A stretch of 64,000 nt of DNA from Leguminivora glycinivorella (lineage: Eukaryota; Arthropoda; Insecta; Lepidoptera; Tortricidae). The stretch covers positions 11,550,783 to 11,614,782 of the forward strand of contig NC_062980.1 in NCBI RefSeq assembly GCF_023078275.1, given 5' to 3'. Below are positions 1 through 12,577 of the stretch, in pieces. The notes under the pieces were generated by a model that was given only the letters and a program-made list of their open reading frames with translations, was not told the DNA's origin and did no database searches. The position numbers and the translations under genes were made by a program. Positions within the stretch are counted from its first letter, which is position 1. Each line of letters opens with the position of its first letter.

Positions 1-106
1 CTATCTCTACTTACTTAAAAAAACAAGTCAATCCGTCGCTCCGTTTTGCCGTGAAAGACGGACAAACAAACAGACACACACACTTTCCCATTTATAATAT
101 TAAGTA
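1..106 (-). mobile_element. Helitron-like non-autonomous repeat, fragment at window edge
   Basis: Read on the minus strand this matches the start of the copy at 21562, including 'taatattataaatgggaaag', the gtgtgt/ctgtttgttt run and the segment 'cacggcaaaacggagcgac'. It runs off the window, so its far end cannot be seen. I recognise it as the very common lepidopteran repeat of the Lep1 Helitron type; the class is inference from family knowledge. Confidence 0.6.
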
Positions 107-381
107 CCTATGGATTGATTGTTTAAAATATAGCTATCTTGTTTGCCGAAATAGATACCGCTTATTACGGGCACGGTTACCACGGGTATCATTAATAATC
201 AAGAATTCAAGACAGGACAGGATATCATTACATATTTTAAGTAAAATGTGATGATTTTTTAACAGTGAGTTCATTTTGAGCTCATTTGTCAGTTTCTTCG
301 AAACCGACCATATTTTATGATTATTTTATTCATAAAACTATAAGTCCCTCGAAAACTTTAACAACTTATCTCTTTTTACTA
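107..381. other. No recognisable feature
   Basis: AT-rich spacer between the edge repeat and the mariner. I see no gene or repeat in it apart from the TA at 380-381 that serves as the mariner target site. Confidence 0.4.
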
Positions 382-1632
382 TTGGGTTGGTAAGAAAGTA
401 ATGAGCGATCGATTGAATTCCACATAAAATTTTTGAAAGAGTTCTAGAATCGTCTATGGTCGAAAGTATATAAAGGGCGAGTCGCACAGTTTCTCGTCAG
501 TCATTCACTAGCTGTCGCCGAGCTAATATAAGGAAGAAAATGGACGAATTAAAAGTGCATGTAAGGCATTGCTTACTATATGAATTTCAGTCTGGCCATT
601 CAGCCGCCGAAGCAGTGCGTAATATATGTCAGCGTGTTCCTCCTGAAGTTGTGTCTGAGGCCACGGCGAAACGATGGTTCCAGCGGTTTCGTAGTGGCGA
701 CTTTTCATTATCAGATCAACCTAAGTCTGGTCGACCGGTGAAGATTGATGTAGCCAAATTAAAAACCTTAATTGAAGGAGATCCGAGGCTAACGAGTCGT
801 ACTCTTGCTACCGAGTTAGGCTGCTCTCATGTCACCATAGAAACACATTTACACGAGTTGGGAAAAAACTACAAATACAGTGTTTGGATACCGCACGAAC
901 TTGATAGAGATCAACTAAACCGCCGTGCCGATATCTGCATACAACTTCTGTCTTTTCGCCGCACATTCAACTGGTTGGACCATCTTATCACTGGAGATGA
1001 AAAATGGTTCTTATATATAAATCACACACGCAAACGTCAGTGGCTAGCTCCAAACGAAAAAGGAATAGAGGCACCAAAAACAGAGCCTCACCCGAAAAAA
1101 GTTATGCTGTCCGTTTGGTGGGATATTCATGGTATTATTCACTGGGAACTCCTACCAAGTGGAATGACTGTTACCGCATCAGTATACTGTAATCAGCTTG
1201 AAAATTTAAACCAAAAAATCTGTCAGAATCGTCCACAGCATGCTAAAGTTTTTTTCTTACACGACAATGTTCGCCCACACATTGCAAAAGTGACTCGGCT
1301 AAAGCTATTGGAGCTAGGTTGGAAAGTGATACCTCATCCACCGTACTCTCCAGACTTGGCACCTACGGATTACGCATTGTTCAGATCGCTAAGCAATGCC
1401 TTGAATGAAAAAAAGTTCGATGATCAAGCCCAACTACGACAGTACATAGCTGAGTTTTTTGAATCTAAACCTAAGAACTTCTTCGCCGATGCTATTCATT
1501 CTTTACCAGAACGATGGAGACAAGTAGTAGATAACGAAGGCCGTTATATTTTTGATAAATGATTAAAATAATAAATTAAATAAAAATTACAATATTGGTT
1601 ATGATTCGCTCATTACTTTCTTACCAACCCAA
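382..1632 (+). mobile_element. Complete mariner (Tc1/mariner superfamily) element
   Basis: The 1251-bp element starts with 'ttgggttggtaagaaagta' and ends with its reverse complement. The first 27 bases of both inverted repeats are identical. It is flanked by TA at 380-381 and 1633-1634, the expected mariner target duplication. A single open transposase frame fills most of the interior, with a short 5' leader (382-539) containing 'tataaag' near 468. Perfect terminal repeats, intact target site and uninterrupted frame suggest recent insertion. It sits immediately beside a LINE tail that begins about 10 bp downstream. Confidence 0.95.
540..1562 (+). CDS. Mariner transposase, DD34D type, intact
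   Basis: This 340-residue protein has the usual length for a mariner transposase, which cuts and pastes its own element at TA sites in the nucleus. The N-terminal third (about 1-110) is the paired helix-turn-helix DNA-binding region. The linker motif WIPHEL lies at 116-121. Catalytic acidic residues are D153 (in TGDEKW), D242 (in HDNVRPH) and D277 (in YSPDLAPTDY); the last two are 34 residues apart, giving the DD34D signature. No stop or frameshift interrupts the frame. The ATG at 540 follows an A-rich leader and gives the full N-terminal domain, so I accept it as the start. The frame ends 70 bp before the end of the element. Activity is plausible but not shown. The subfamily (cecropia-like or another) cannot be settled by eye. 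Confidence 0.95.
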   Translation: MDELKVHVRHCLLYEFQSGHSAAEAVRNICQRVPPEVVSEATAKRWFQRFRSGDFSLSDQPKSGRPVKIDVAKLKTLIEGDPRLTSRTLATELGCSHVTIETHLHELGKNYKYSVWIPHELDRDQLNRRADICIQLLSFRRTFNWLDHLITGDEKWFLYINHTRKRQWLAPNEKGIEAPKTEPHPKKVMLSVWWDIHGIIHWELLPSGMTVTASVYCNQLENLNQKICQNRPQHAKVFFLHDNVRPHIAKVTRLKLLELGWKVIPHPPYSPDLAPTDYALFRSLSNALNEKKFDDQAQLRQYIAEFFESKPKNFFADAIHSLPERWRQVVDNEGRYIFDK

Positions 1633-1641
1633 TAAAATCTG

Positions 1642-1895
1642 AATTCTTTATTTACATGAACATATTTACATAATTATATAAGAAACTAAGACTAAACTTA
1701 AAAGTTAGCTAATGTCTAAAATAGGCCCTTGAGGCATTGTACCAAGGGTACTGGCGACATTTCCTCGCTGTATCGCAATGCTGATACGTTGAGCGAGGAA
1801 GTCACCAGCTCTTCGGTCACCAGTTACCTCAACCAGACGCTTCGCGATTTCTGTGAACAACTTGTTCGCGCTGGGGCCCCATGGACGTAGAGTTT
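1642..1895 (-). pseudogene. 3' tail of an RLE-type LINE (ORF C-terminus plus 3'UTR)
   Basis: The minus-strand translation across about 1725-1890 contains VEVTGDRRAGDFLAQRISIA, followed by a segment ending near GTMPQG. This closely matches the C-terminal end of the LINE protein at 44.8 kb (VDVTGDKRAGQYFAQRISIA). Below 1725 lies an AT-rich 3'UTR that shares 'cttagtttc' and 'gtaaat' blocks with the copy at 7.7 kb. The copy is 5'-truncated near 1895, as is usual for LINEs. It has no coding capacity of its own. Confidence 0.75.
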
Positions 1896-3633
1896 CTACA
1901 CTTATCTCTTAATTTAAGTTCGGATAAAAATGCTTTCGTACAGTGTCAAGAAATTCCCAAAGATTCAGGCATGGGCACAAGTCTTTACATATAGTCGTTA
2001 CAATCCGACAAAAAGTTTTAGAAATGAATAGTGACAACATTGTACCTACCAAGTGTCATTTCGGTCACGGGGAAGTGGAAAACACTACACTGTTGATACT
2101 TTGCACTATTTGTTGTCGGACTAGGTATGTAGAATGTAGTCGAATCCCATGACTCTGCCAAATTCGAATCTTTGAAAATCGGACTACAACAGAACCAGTA
2201 ATATTCGACCCATTATGTAAATAGGTATTCCACATACACTGGTTCCGATAAGCATTCTGAAAACGATTGGAATACCTTAGCCACATACTTCAACGGCACA
2301 ATGGGAGGCACGTTTATCGACTATTCAAGATATTGCTGGCTGAAATGAAAGACTTTTAATAAATAAAAGAACGCAGTTTTTATCTCGTCATTACTGTAAT
2401 TGGATTTCTGTAACAATGAGGGAAATGCTGGAGTTAAGTGCTTACTTAGGCAATGTTATTTCTATCTATACAATCTATAGGGTTATATTTATCCTTCCAA
2501 TAAAAAAAATATTTAATTTAAAGATTCTTATAAAACTTCAACCCCGCCACATGCAACAGATCCTCATTCAAACAAGTTGAAGTTATAAAATAAAACTTTT
2601 AAGTACAGTTTTGTACTACGGTACGGGCAATTACGAAACGTACTAACGTAATAACAATTACGTAATAGCATATTTTTGCCAAAGAACTTGACGTAACGTT
2701 ATAGGAACCCTCCTATATAGGTAACATATAACACTTATGTTTGTTGGTTGATGAGATGAGCTATAAAAGCACGTTCGTTACGTCCATGCTTCAATATTGT
2801 TACAATATTTATATTCTATCTTGTGCCATCAGAAATATTACATATATACAACCTTTAATATTTATTCTTTAATCTTTATTTTTTCCTAAAAGTTAAATGA
2901 TGTGTTGAGCTAAACTTCATCATTTGAAAGATCTTCGTAGCAACTCTTTTGTATACTTTTATATTTTAATACTTATTGTATTATGTATAACCTTAGCCTT
3001 ACCTTAGCATAGCTTTGCTTGTGTTATTTAAGTATTTTTTCTGTTCTGAATTTTATGAACCTCCAGGTCTTTTTAGAGTAAGTTTTCATGTATATTTATA
3101 TGCACCCTTGTCATATGTATGAATGACTGTATGTGTTTTAAATAAATAAATATTGTAGATTGTAGTAGTTCCAAGATCCACGGGACCATTTTCTTGGAAT
3201 TAAATAATGTCCAATCTTTTGTATGGATACTGAACAGCTATTAGCTACACACAATAAGAGTATACTAATACTTGAAGATGGATAGACGGCTAGCGAAGCC
3301 ATCTGTTGCGGTCAAGTGCGCCTCTGAAGTGGGATGAGCCTCCATCCTTCACGGAGAGAAATAAAAAGATGTACCACTTTTAAAACGTCTAAACGTTTTT
3401 GTACTGCTAGAGTGTATCTTTAACCACTTTGCGCTGAAAGCTGTATTTGTTACGATAGGACTTTAAATAAGCATTTTGCAAGAGACCAGAAGATATCAGG
3501 GAGAGAGTTGATTAAATTAAGTACCGTACCGATCTAAACTAAACACCTACTAAGATTAAATGCTAAAAGCTTAACAATAATATCCTATTACTTACCTATA
3601 TGTGCAATATTTCTATCTAAATATGTATACATA
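1896..3633. other. AT-rich spacer, no gene recognised
   Basis: No ORF here resembles a known family. A short 'taaataaataaat' tract near 3140 could be the tail of an old LINE. Otherwise I see nothing. Confidence 0.4.
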
Positions 3634-5971
3634 AGGTCAGTGTGGGGAAGACCGTCTACCCGGAAAGACCGTCTATTGACAATAACTTTTGTGTTAATAT
3701 ATCTACGCCTCTCAGACCTCCGAAGGTATACCAGTTTTTCATCCTTAAGCCATTGGTCTTGACCAGTTGACCCTAGGACGAACACTAGTAAACAATAAAC
3801 TTGATTCGTGTTTCGAACTCGAGCATCGAGTTCAACATGGTTCCGCAAAAAATTAAAATAAAATAGAAGCAGTCGGAATATTTGTATATCATGTGTGTAA
3901 CGTAGTCATTTAATAACCGTTCTTTCTGACTAGTACTATTAATCTACTCAAAACGCGTTCAATTTCTTGTTTTATGTTCTGAAATATGTAACTTAGAAAT
4001 TGTGCCTATTAGTCAGAAAGTCCGGCATAAAAGAGAAAGGCAAGACCGGCATACGATAAACAAGGAGTTGCCAACCTTTTTTAGGCTTTATTGGAAATAA
4101 GTCGAGTGTAAAGAATATCAATATATAAGTACGTTTTTGGCTTATGATAGTTGTACCGTTTTTGATTTTAACTTCGAAATACAGTTTTGGTAATGATTCG
4201 TATGGTGTTACTAATATCATTCGAAAGTATTAAATAAAAATGACATAGTTGTGAAGAATTATAAGTGGTGAACAGAACTAAGCCTACTTACACTGCATTA
4301 CTCATCATTATATTTAAGTTGGTAGTGTTTGTATAGATTATGCAACCACCGGCGAAAAATATTTCAAAAGAGAGTTATGTATTTTAGAAATAAAAGTAAG
4401 CATTTTGAATCCAATTATTTATTTAAACAGAAAACATTATATTTGCGCACCCTTGACAAAACATATTTGATAACGGATGTTCGTTAGACGGCAGAAACTG
4501 AACCCTGGAGGCACAGAGGGTCATATCGAAACTATGACTAGTGGCACAAACTGTGCACTTCTCAAGCAAAATCATTTCGTCTTCCTCGTCGATATATACG
4601 CTGGTGTTAGGAAGTGCATCAAAAAAAGATTCTATCAATATATTCTTCGGAAGATGTATAGACATGACTTGTATATAACAAATATTTATGTATTAAGTAT
4701 AAAATATTTATGTAAATATTTATGTATTAATGACATCTGAATCTCTACTATGAGTTTTTGAAGTCGTAATCGAGCAAAATGGGGCAAAGGGTATTTATTG
4801 AATCCTGAACGAAGTAAAGGAATCTCTAATCTCGCTACGCTCGGGATTCAAAATTAGAATCCTGAGCGTAGTGAGGATCAAGTATTAACGCTCAAGGTGG
4901 AAATAATTTTGCTACCATGTGACATATACAATTTTTCACGTCACCTATGAGGAAATTACCAAAATGTTAATAATGAATATACCTACTGCAAATCAGTAGT
5001 ACGAACTTAATCTACAACAATTTTTAAACGATCATGAAATATAATATCAAAACTCTTTTCATTTAATTAATATGTTATACTGGCAACATAAAATCCTTGA
5101 ACAGAAAAGAACCACTCAGCTCCTCCAAGACTCGAGTTTGTAATATTCATACTCCCCGAGTTACACACAATGTTTTTCATCACACTTGCAACATAAAAAT
5201 ATGTAAAAAGATAAAAAATTGAATACGGTACTAGAAATTTCATAACTCCCTTGGGAGAACGATTTTTCTATAACTCACGCTCCGCCTGCGTGTAAAATCA
5301 CGTTTAGTGTGCGAGTGTGATGTAAAAAATTTTGCCTTCATTCATACTGTAGTGACTATAGCAAAACCAAGCATTGCTAAGAAATGTTACCAAACTAATT
5401 CACGTATCTTAATATCCTATTACGTTTTCTTTATTAACATAGTTTCAAAAACAGATAAGTAGTTGGATTTATATGAGCCTGTAATATCGTGACTAAATTG
5501 TATTCGCAGGTGTTCGTTGGAAAAACAGTATTATGCAATATCTGGACTTGAAAAGAAAAGGTTATGAACCCCATCTACGGGACATATGCCGGTCTTGCTT
5601 TATAAATAGAAAAATGCTTATATGTTCAAAATTTCAACGTTATTTTAATAGTTATCTAGCACATTCTGCCCCGTTATTACGTAAAATAACAATGATCATG
5701 ATTTTGGAACCTAGTCTCATATGAAATTACGCGACAACAAGCACTAGACGGTCTTTCCGTGCTTATCGCGGGAGGACGGTCAACCCGCCGAGCCTTAAAA
5801 AAAGTGATTTTTATCACTTAAAAGTACCTTACTACTGTAAAAGCTTTGTAAAATATAATATTTGCTATCCCATAGGACCATGCGCATTACGCCAGACTGC
5901 ATTAATTATAGAGTTTTATCCACTCAAACTTTATTTCAAATAAACTATGCCGGTCTTGCCCGCACTGACCT
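3634..5971. mobile_element. 2.3 kb TA-flanked terminal-inverted-repeat element, non-autonomous
   Basis: The left end AGGTCAGTGTGGGGAAGACC and the right end (reverse complement AGGTCAGTGCGGGCAAGACC) are inverted repeats of about 21 bp with two mismatches, each flanked by TA. The phrase 'aagaccg(g/t)c' recurs near both ends in both orientations (about 3650-3675, 4020-4053, 5585-5600, 5745-5760), a subterminal pattern often seen in Tc1/mariner/pogo relatives. No transposase is recognisable inside. The small minus-strand ORF at 4423-4665 has two Cys-x2-Cys pairs but no family I know. An internal block at about 4797-4885 repeats 'aatcctga(g/a)cg(t/a)ag' in both directions. The superfamily call is inference. 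Confidence 0.6.
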
Positions 5972-7474
5972 TAATTATGTTCGTATTTTCAATTACAACC
6001 GCAACCCTCTTTGATGAGATCCAAAGTATTAGAAATTCATCTGAATATAAATGTCACAGATTATAGTTGTAAAAGGTAAATCTCTGATAGTCGTGGAACG
6101 TGAGTTTACTATTCCGGCAAACGGAGACTAATTTGCATCGGAAGCTTTTTACTATAAGTATTAAAAATATACCGTAAACATATTATGTCTTATTCGACTT
6201 ATCCTGGTATACTTTTAGAATTTAATTTGCTAATAAATACATGAGCACATTATTGCATAGAGCCGATGCTCGCGATTATCGTCCCCTTTTAAGATGAAAC
6301 AAGAACCCGTTTCCTGATTTTCATTGTAAAGTTTGGGCCATAAAATGTCGCAATAAGCCCGGACCGCTGCCAAAACGACAGACACAATTACAAGCTATGG
6401 TACACGTATATGATGAACTGTAGACTGAAAGCAATGACCTTGCTTAAAGAAACTTCATATGTTAAATCTTTCCACTTCTTTAAACCATTTTCTTTTACTG
6501 ATAATCATAAAAGGGAAAAGCTATGGCTATGGGATCTGGGCTGGGGACGTTGGGGTTTCATCTGTTATCTTACATTAACTGTACCTGGGAAAAGATGAAA
6601 CTCGGAAACGTCAAGAATGTCAAGATAAACTGATGCTCGTTTAGATGGCGTCACGCCTTTGGTTAGATGGCGACGCTGATTAATATGTAACAATTTGAAC
6701 AAAAATCACTTAAGAAATGTGGGTCAAATTATTTATTTATTTAAATACAATTAATTCAGTAAACATAACACTTACGGACTAGTCCAGTCCAACACGTGAT
6801 ATAGGTACACGAATATATTACATTAAAAAAACCACAATATTAACAATTAACAACAACACATAAAAAAAAAATTTACAATTTAACAAATCTGTTAAGTGTC
6901 ATAACTGCCATATTAAATATTTGACGGCATAAAGAACATACTTTGTACGTAGTAGGTATCTGTGAATTTAGCCAGCGTAGGTCAACTTTAGTGGAGACTT
7001 CATTCAATATCTATTGCCCTGACAATTGTCCAAGGAAGGCTTAAAAGTTTCAATCCTCTGTCGAGAGATGGCAGTAAACTTATTGACATCAAAATTTTCT
7101 TTGACAATAATCCACTATAAATAGGTAGTACTCGATTCTCTTTGTCGGGTATGGTTTGATGGATGTTCTCTTCTCTTGACCAGTATCGGTAAACCTAATA
7201 ACTACTTCTACAAGTTGAACTTTGGATTATAACTCGTATTTGATGTACTACTTAAGTATGATATAGATCTATCACGAAACTCGTGCCGAAACTTTGAAAT
7301 TGAAGGTAAATAAATTAATCCATGACAAACTCCTTTTAAACTAATCTAACCTTGGAAGTAATTTATCAAGAGACCATGACACGTGCCTTGCTGTCCTCGT
7401 AATGCTAGTAATAATATTAAATAAATAAATATTGTAGGAAATGCTTTAACAGGTCGACTAAACCTCACAATATG
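5972..7474. other. Spacer without recognisable gene
   Basis: AT-rich DNA with short low-complexity runs (A-rich at 6860-6875, 'attatttatttattt' near 6727). The 62-residue ORF at 6410-6598 shows no recognisable domain. Nothing else can be supported. Confidence 0.4.
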
Positions 7475-7645
7475 CCATGGAAGGCTTGTGTTGTGGGGTT
7501 TATTATACAATTACTTAAATACATAGAAAATATCCATGACGACCATGACTCAGAAACAAATATGTGTTCATAGCGTATATAAATGCCTTTACCGGAATTC
7601 GAACCCAGAACCGTCAGCTACTAGCAGGCGGGTTCACTATTATCC
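7475..7645 (-). mobile_element. tRNA-derived SINE (family 2), degraded copy
   Basis: It matches the minus-strand SINE at 15.5 kb through 'ggcttgtgttgtgggg', 'catgactcagaaacaaatat' and the tRNA-like box B region 'accggaattcgaacccagaa'. Point changes in box B and an extra 'gaccatgac' suggest an old copy. Confidence 0.6.
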
Positions 7646-7689
7646 AATAAGTCAGATCGTTCGTCAAATCATCATTAAAATCATAAAAT

Positions 7690-7850
7690 TTACATATTGA
7701 AACTAAGAATAAGCCTAATATCGCTTCCTTAACAGCTGATTTAGTATTAGGCCTTTGAGGCATCGTATCAAAGATGTTGGCCACATATCCTTGCTGTATC
7801 GCAAGGGGTATGCGTTGTGCGAGAAAGTCGCCAGCTCTTTGGTCACAATA
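7690..7850 (-). pseudogene. Second 3' tail of the RLE-type LINE
   Basis: The minus-strand reading contains DQRAGDFLAQRIPLAIQQGY and ends near TMPQRP, matching the copy at 1.7 kb and the LINE at 44.8 kb. The adjacent 3'UTR below 7748 shares its arrangement with the first copy. It is 5'-truncated, ending soon after the first recognisable residues. Confidence 0.7.
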
Positions 7851-7862
7851 CAGATTATACTA

Positions 7863-10800
7863 ACTAGTGTAGTTTCATTCCAGACCAGACATCGCAGAAG
7901 CCCGATCTTTTGTATAATAAAAGTACCTACACACAATGCGAATAAAGGATTATATACCTATTATACCTAGTATTTTTCCTGCGTTTTATTTAAAGCGAAC
8001 GCACATGTTGCTCTCCTATTGTGTGCCGGCGAATAGCCCTAAGCCCCTGATCTCAGTTGTTGACTGTTTATTATGATTATTGCGAGCCCAGGACAGGGTA
8101 GTGCTCGTTTGTAGACTTATAGAACCACTATACTGCTGTATTTAGTTTAAAAGATAGGAAAAATGACAAAAGAATGAATATTCGGAAACGAATCGAGTTG
8201 AGCTATTAAAAAAAGTCATTAAATTTAAATCGTTAGTTTAAGTTATATTATATTATGTTATATTATATATTAAATAAGAAATAATTAAACACCTACAACT
8301 AATTAAGCTTAATAGCTAATGCATATATATTAACTAATTGTTCTTGGATCAATTATTGGCTGGTAGCTAAGAAAATCATCCTGTATCCGCCACTCGCCCC
8401 ACTCAGTGCCTACGCAAACTCGTCCGATCTATTCTAATTAACGTCTACTTAACTAACGCGATACGCTTACGGAAAACCTTAGCCGCTTAAGTCCTTCTGG
8501 ACGCGCACGATGCAGTGAGATAAGGAATGCAATGCACGGTCGGTTGTGTATCTACTTGAGTGGGTGCTATTTCATTTTTACCCGCTAATTTTGTAGTGTA
8601 AGTTATTGCTTTGTAATTTTAATTTATCCTATGTATCACAATAAATTAAATGTAAAATGTATCCACGAATCGAGTTTCAACACAAACCTGATAGGGTTTC
8701 ATGGCACTCTGGTGTATGAACAAATGTAAGATTTTTAATATAGAATAAATAAATAAAAAAAAAAAAAGTAGGTACTTATATATGAATACTCTTTGAATTA
8801 ATCAGAGTTAAGGGCAATCAATATACATAGTTTTGAGGCTCATTTAGTTGATTAATGAGGTTTCATTAAGCCGACCGGTCAAATGCCGCATTGTAATTGC
8901 AACTCACACAAAGTCTCGAACAGAAATCAGCCCGTACAAATCGTAATTATGTGTCATAAAATTCTTACTAAAAACTACCAAAACGTTATATCACACTTAT
9001 AGCACCCTTGTTATTTAGAACTTTCATGTATCGATCGCTAAACTTCTTTCGGGAACCTAGAAAAGGGACAAGGAAAAACCCCTGAACACATTATTTTACG
9101 TAAATGTACAGAGCGCGACCGGCACCCGTGGGGTTGCACATTCCGTGTAGACTTAATAGGATTTTTATTACATAGGCTGAATAAAAATATACGAGCTCGA
9201 TTTCGAAATCATAAAATTGGCATTAAATTACGCTATAGGTGTTCGTTATCGGTGAAAATGGTGTGTAAGGATTAAAGTATAGAGTTTGTGCGTGACATAA
9301 CAAGATGACAGGGATTTTGATGGCCTCGCCGGTCTAACTATTATTTTAAACGTCAAAGCCGCTACATTTGTGTTTTTACCCACCTGCCGTACTAAGCCGT
9401 ACAAAATACTTTCTACCGACACTACAGTTTGTGATACAGTTCAATAGTAGGATGACGTGAGGTACATAGAGAATGTTCGAGTGCTTTGATAACCAGCGAT
9501 GGGCTCGTCCCTCGCGGGGACGTAACGGAGACCAACGCTGCAGTTTGGCTTAAGTCCAATGCTACGGGCTTACAGCTCGAATATGGCTTGATATTCCATG
9601 CCCAACAGACGTAATATTATTTGAAACTTCGTTAAATAGCGCAGCGGGGCTCCAAGTCTCGAGTGTCGCGATATTCCTTAGACTGTTTACAGTTTTGATC
9701 GAGAGAGCTAAGTAAAACTGGGAGCGATAAAATTAATGAAATCTTCGTGAAATGGGCACAGGCTTTGTGTTTTCAGTTCTGAGTAAACGAATGAACAATG
9801 CACTTTGTGCGGTTCATCATTGTCATGCAGTTTAAAAATAGTGGTGGCGTCAGGAAGCATCGAACGGCTGGTTGTTATTTCCATTTGCCGCACGCGTTTT
9901 GGTTTTAAAGCAATCCAGTATATGATTGGTCTCAGATTACAAACATTTTTTTACCGATTTGAAGTTCAGTTCTAAAGTGGTCTATTCGAGTCGAACACAC
10001 ACATATGGGCCTTATTCGGCACTTCAGTCGCATACCGCCATGTCGCCACACACCGCTGTTGGCATTGTTCGTAGTGAGAGTATGACGTCAAACTATTCCC
10101 GATGACACTGATGTGGGTATCCAACCGATCCTTTAATCAATGAGTACCTACGCTGCTGACGCATTGTGTATGATACATATTATTATTTATTTATTACTAA
10201 CTATACAGTATGTAGGTACAATTACATTTTTGTATTAACTTGGTGTACCACGGTCCTAGGGGCGTAAACTTCACACTAATTGCACTCTATATTTTTCGGT
10301 ATTCTTCTGAATTTCGGTTCAAAGAGCTCGACTTATTTTAAGACGAGATCTAACTTTTTATAAAGAAGTAGATACGATTTGCTTTTAAATCATCCTTTAT
10401 CTTCTCAAAGGTCGTTAAAAGATCGCATCAGCTAAGTTTACAATGTATTGTTCAGTAAATAAATCCCTGTATTCACTGTAAATAAATACTTTATCCGAAG
10501 TATTCCCTTTGGTTATCCTTGGACCCTTGAAGTCGTTTTCACTAAACAAGCAAGAGAGCGGCACCACAGTATAAGGACTACTACAGTAATCTGTTTTGAA
10601 CTCAGCAACTGCTTGTCTCTTTCCATACTCATCTAACTTTTTTTTCGATTTAGATATTTGTTTTTTAACTGAGTATTATCACGCATAATCCTGTAAACAA
10701 TCAAAGAAATATATTCACAACGAAACCTGCGAGAGGAAAGGGGGTGGTGAAATTCTTAACTCGAAAACCGTAAATTGATTGTCATAACTGAGTACTTCTA

Positions 10801-10945
10801 TCAATGCAGTTCTATCTGAGTGCTCTTTGATATACCTAATACAGTTTTGTGGTTAACAGCACAAGATTTCATTTTTCACTTATGAATGCAAAAATGTTTT
10901 TAAACATCTTTGATTAGGCTAGTTTGCAGCAGCCAACTTTAGGCC
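7863..10945. other. Three kb of AT-rich DNA with no recognisable gene
   Basis: I looked for long ORFs, RNA genes and inverted repeats and found none I can support. A poly-A tract at 8756-8767 and an 'atttatttatt' tract near 10185 may be tails of decayed retroelements. The 61-residue minus ORF at 9708-9893 shows no domain. Confidence 0.4.
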
Positions 10946-10954
10946 TTTGTAGCA

Positions 10955-12577
10955 GTGTGCGTGTGGATTGAGTGAGCACCTTCCGAAAATAAAAAAAAAT
11001 ATGCTGATAATTTAGTAAAAGTTCTAAAACAATTGTAAAACAATCTCTGAATTTGTAAAAAGATAAATCAAAAGATACAGTCATTAACATGTGCTCACTC
11101 AGTTCTCACAAACTACCAACGAAAACAGTGAATGTATTCATTTAACATATAATATTTATATACTAACATTTAGTAAAAAATATGCCAACTTACCTCTATA
11201 AATTTTAGATCACCTAGTGACGTATTTAATTTTTTACAAATAGTTTCTTATGCTCACTCAATCCTCACACTTTTGAAAAGCCGAATTTTGATGAAAAACA
11301 TAAGATTTAGACCGCTATTATATGTGTATAGTTTAGTAAAAGTGAAATGGGAATTTGTAAAATACAAAACGAACCACTAACGTGTCAGGTTTTTTTATAA
11401 TAAATTTTTGTAAGTGCTCACTCAGTCCACACGTTTTGAGAAAGTTAAAAATGTAAATATCTTAAGATTTGTAGCACCACAGACACTCGAAAGTACTTCA
11501 ACATTTAGTAAAAAAATTTACTAAATATCCACCATCTAATATTTTATATTCGTTGTCTGGTTTTAAAGATATTCAGACATAACTTTTCTCATACAAATGT
11601 ACCATGTAGGGTGACCACACTATGTCGGCTCCTGATTTTCCCCGCCTTCCCATTGTCATATTGAGATTGGGGAGTTTCGTTCAATTTTGATAATAGTTTA
11701 TATTAAACTAATACCATATTAATTCTCCATCTGAAAACTGTTTTTAGGTTATGTTCTTGGCCTAGTGATGATGTGTATTGTGTAATTTTGATCGATGTCA
11801 GGATAATAACCATATCGACATTCATGCATTAAAAAGGACATGAATGATAATTGGTAAGAAACAAAGAATATAATACTTCACTAGTAAGAAACCAGAAATC
11901 AGGAGCCGACATAGTGTGGTCACCCTACATGATACATTTGTATGAGAAAAGTTATGTCTGAATATCTTTAAAACCAGACAACGAATATAAAATATTAGAT
12001 GGTGGATATTTAGTAAAAATTTTTACTAAATGTTGAAGTACTTTCGAGTGTCTGTGGTGCTACAAATCTTAAGATATTTACATTTTTAACTTTCTCAAAA
12101 CATGTGGACTGAGTGATCACTTACAAAAATTTATTATAAAAAAACCTGACACGTTAGTGGTTCGTTTTGTATTTTACAAATTCCCATTTCACTTTTACTA
12201 AACTATACACATATAATAGCGGTCTAAATCTTATGTTTTTCATCAAAATTCGGCTTTTCAAAAGTGTGAGGATTGAGTGAGCATAAGAAACTATTTGTAA
12301 AAAATTAAATACGACTAGGTGATCTAAAATTTATAGAGGTAAGTTGGCATATTTTTTACTAAATGTTAGTATATAAATATTATATGTTAAATGAATACAT
12401 TCACTGTTTTCGTTGGTAGTTTGTGAGAACTGAGTGAGAACATGTTAATGACTGTATCTTTTGATTTATCTTTTTACAAATTCAGAGATTCGTTTTACAA
12501 TTGTTTTAGAACTTTTACTAAATTATCAGCATATTTTTTTTATTTTCGGAAGGTGCTCACTCAATCCACACGCACAC
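10955..12577. mobile_element. 1.62 kb foldback element with 0.68 kb inverted arms and 9-bp target duplication
   Basis: The left arm 10955-11638 and right arm 11896-12577 are near-perfect inverted copies around a 257-bp spacer. The ends read GTGTGCGTGTGG and its complement. TTTGTAGCA flanks both sides (10946-10954 and 12578-12586), a perfect 9-bp duplication. Each arm holds four spaced copies of a 20-nt motif close to GTGCTCACTCARTYCWCACR: in the left arm at 10961-10980 (reversed), 11091-11110, about 11250-11270 and 11414-11433. Another recurring phrase is 'ttagtaaaa'. Only a few mismatches between arms are visible (for example 'gagcac' against 'gatcac' near 12113), so it is fairly young or gene-converted. 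There is no coding potential. Nine-bp duplications with long arms fit Mutator-like or Drosophila FB-like foldback elements; the superfamily is inference. Confidence 0.9.

Noticed and set aside
10955..12577. CRISPR-like array from the repeated GTGCTCACTC motif
   Set aside because: The motif is degenerate, mirrored in inverted arms and in a eukaryotic setting; spacing is irregular and spacers are not unique between arms.
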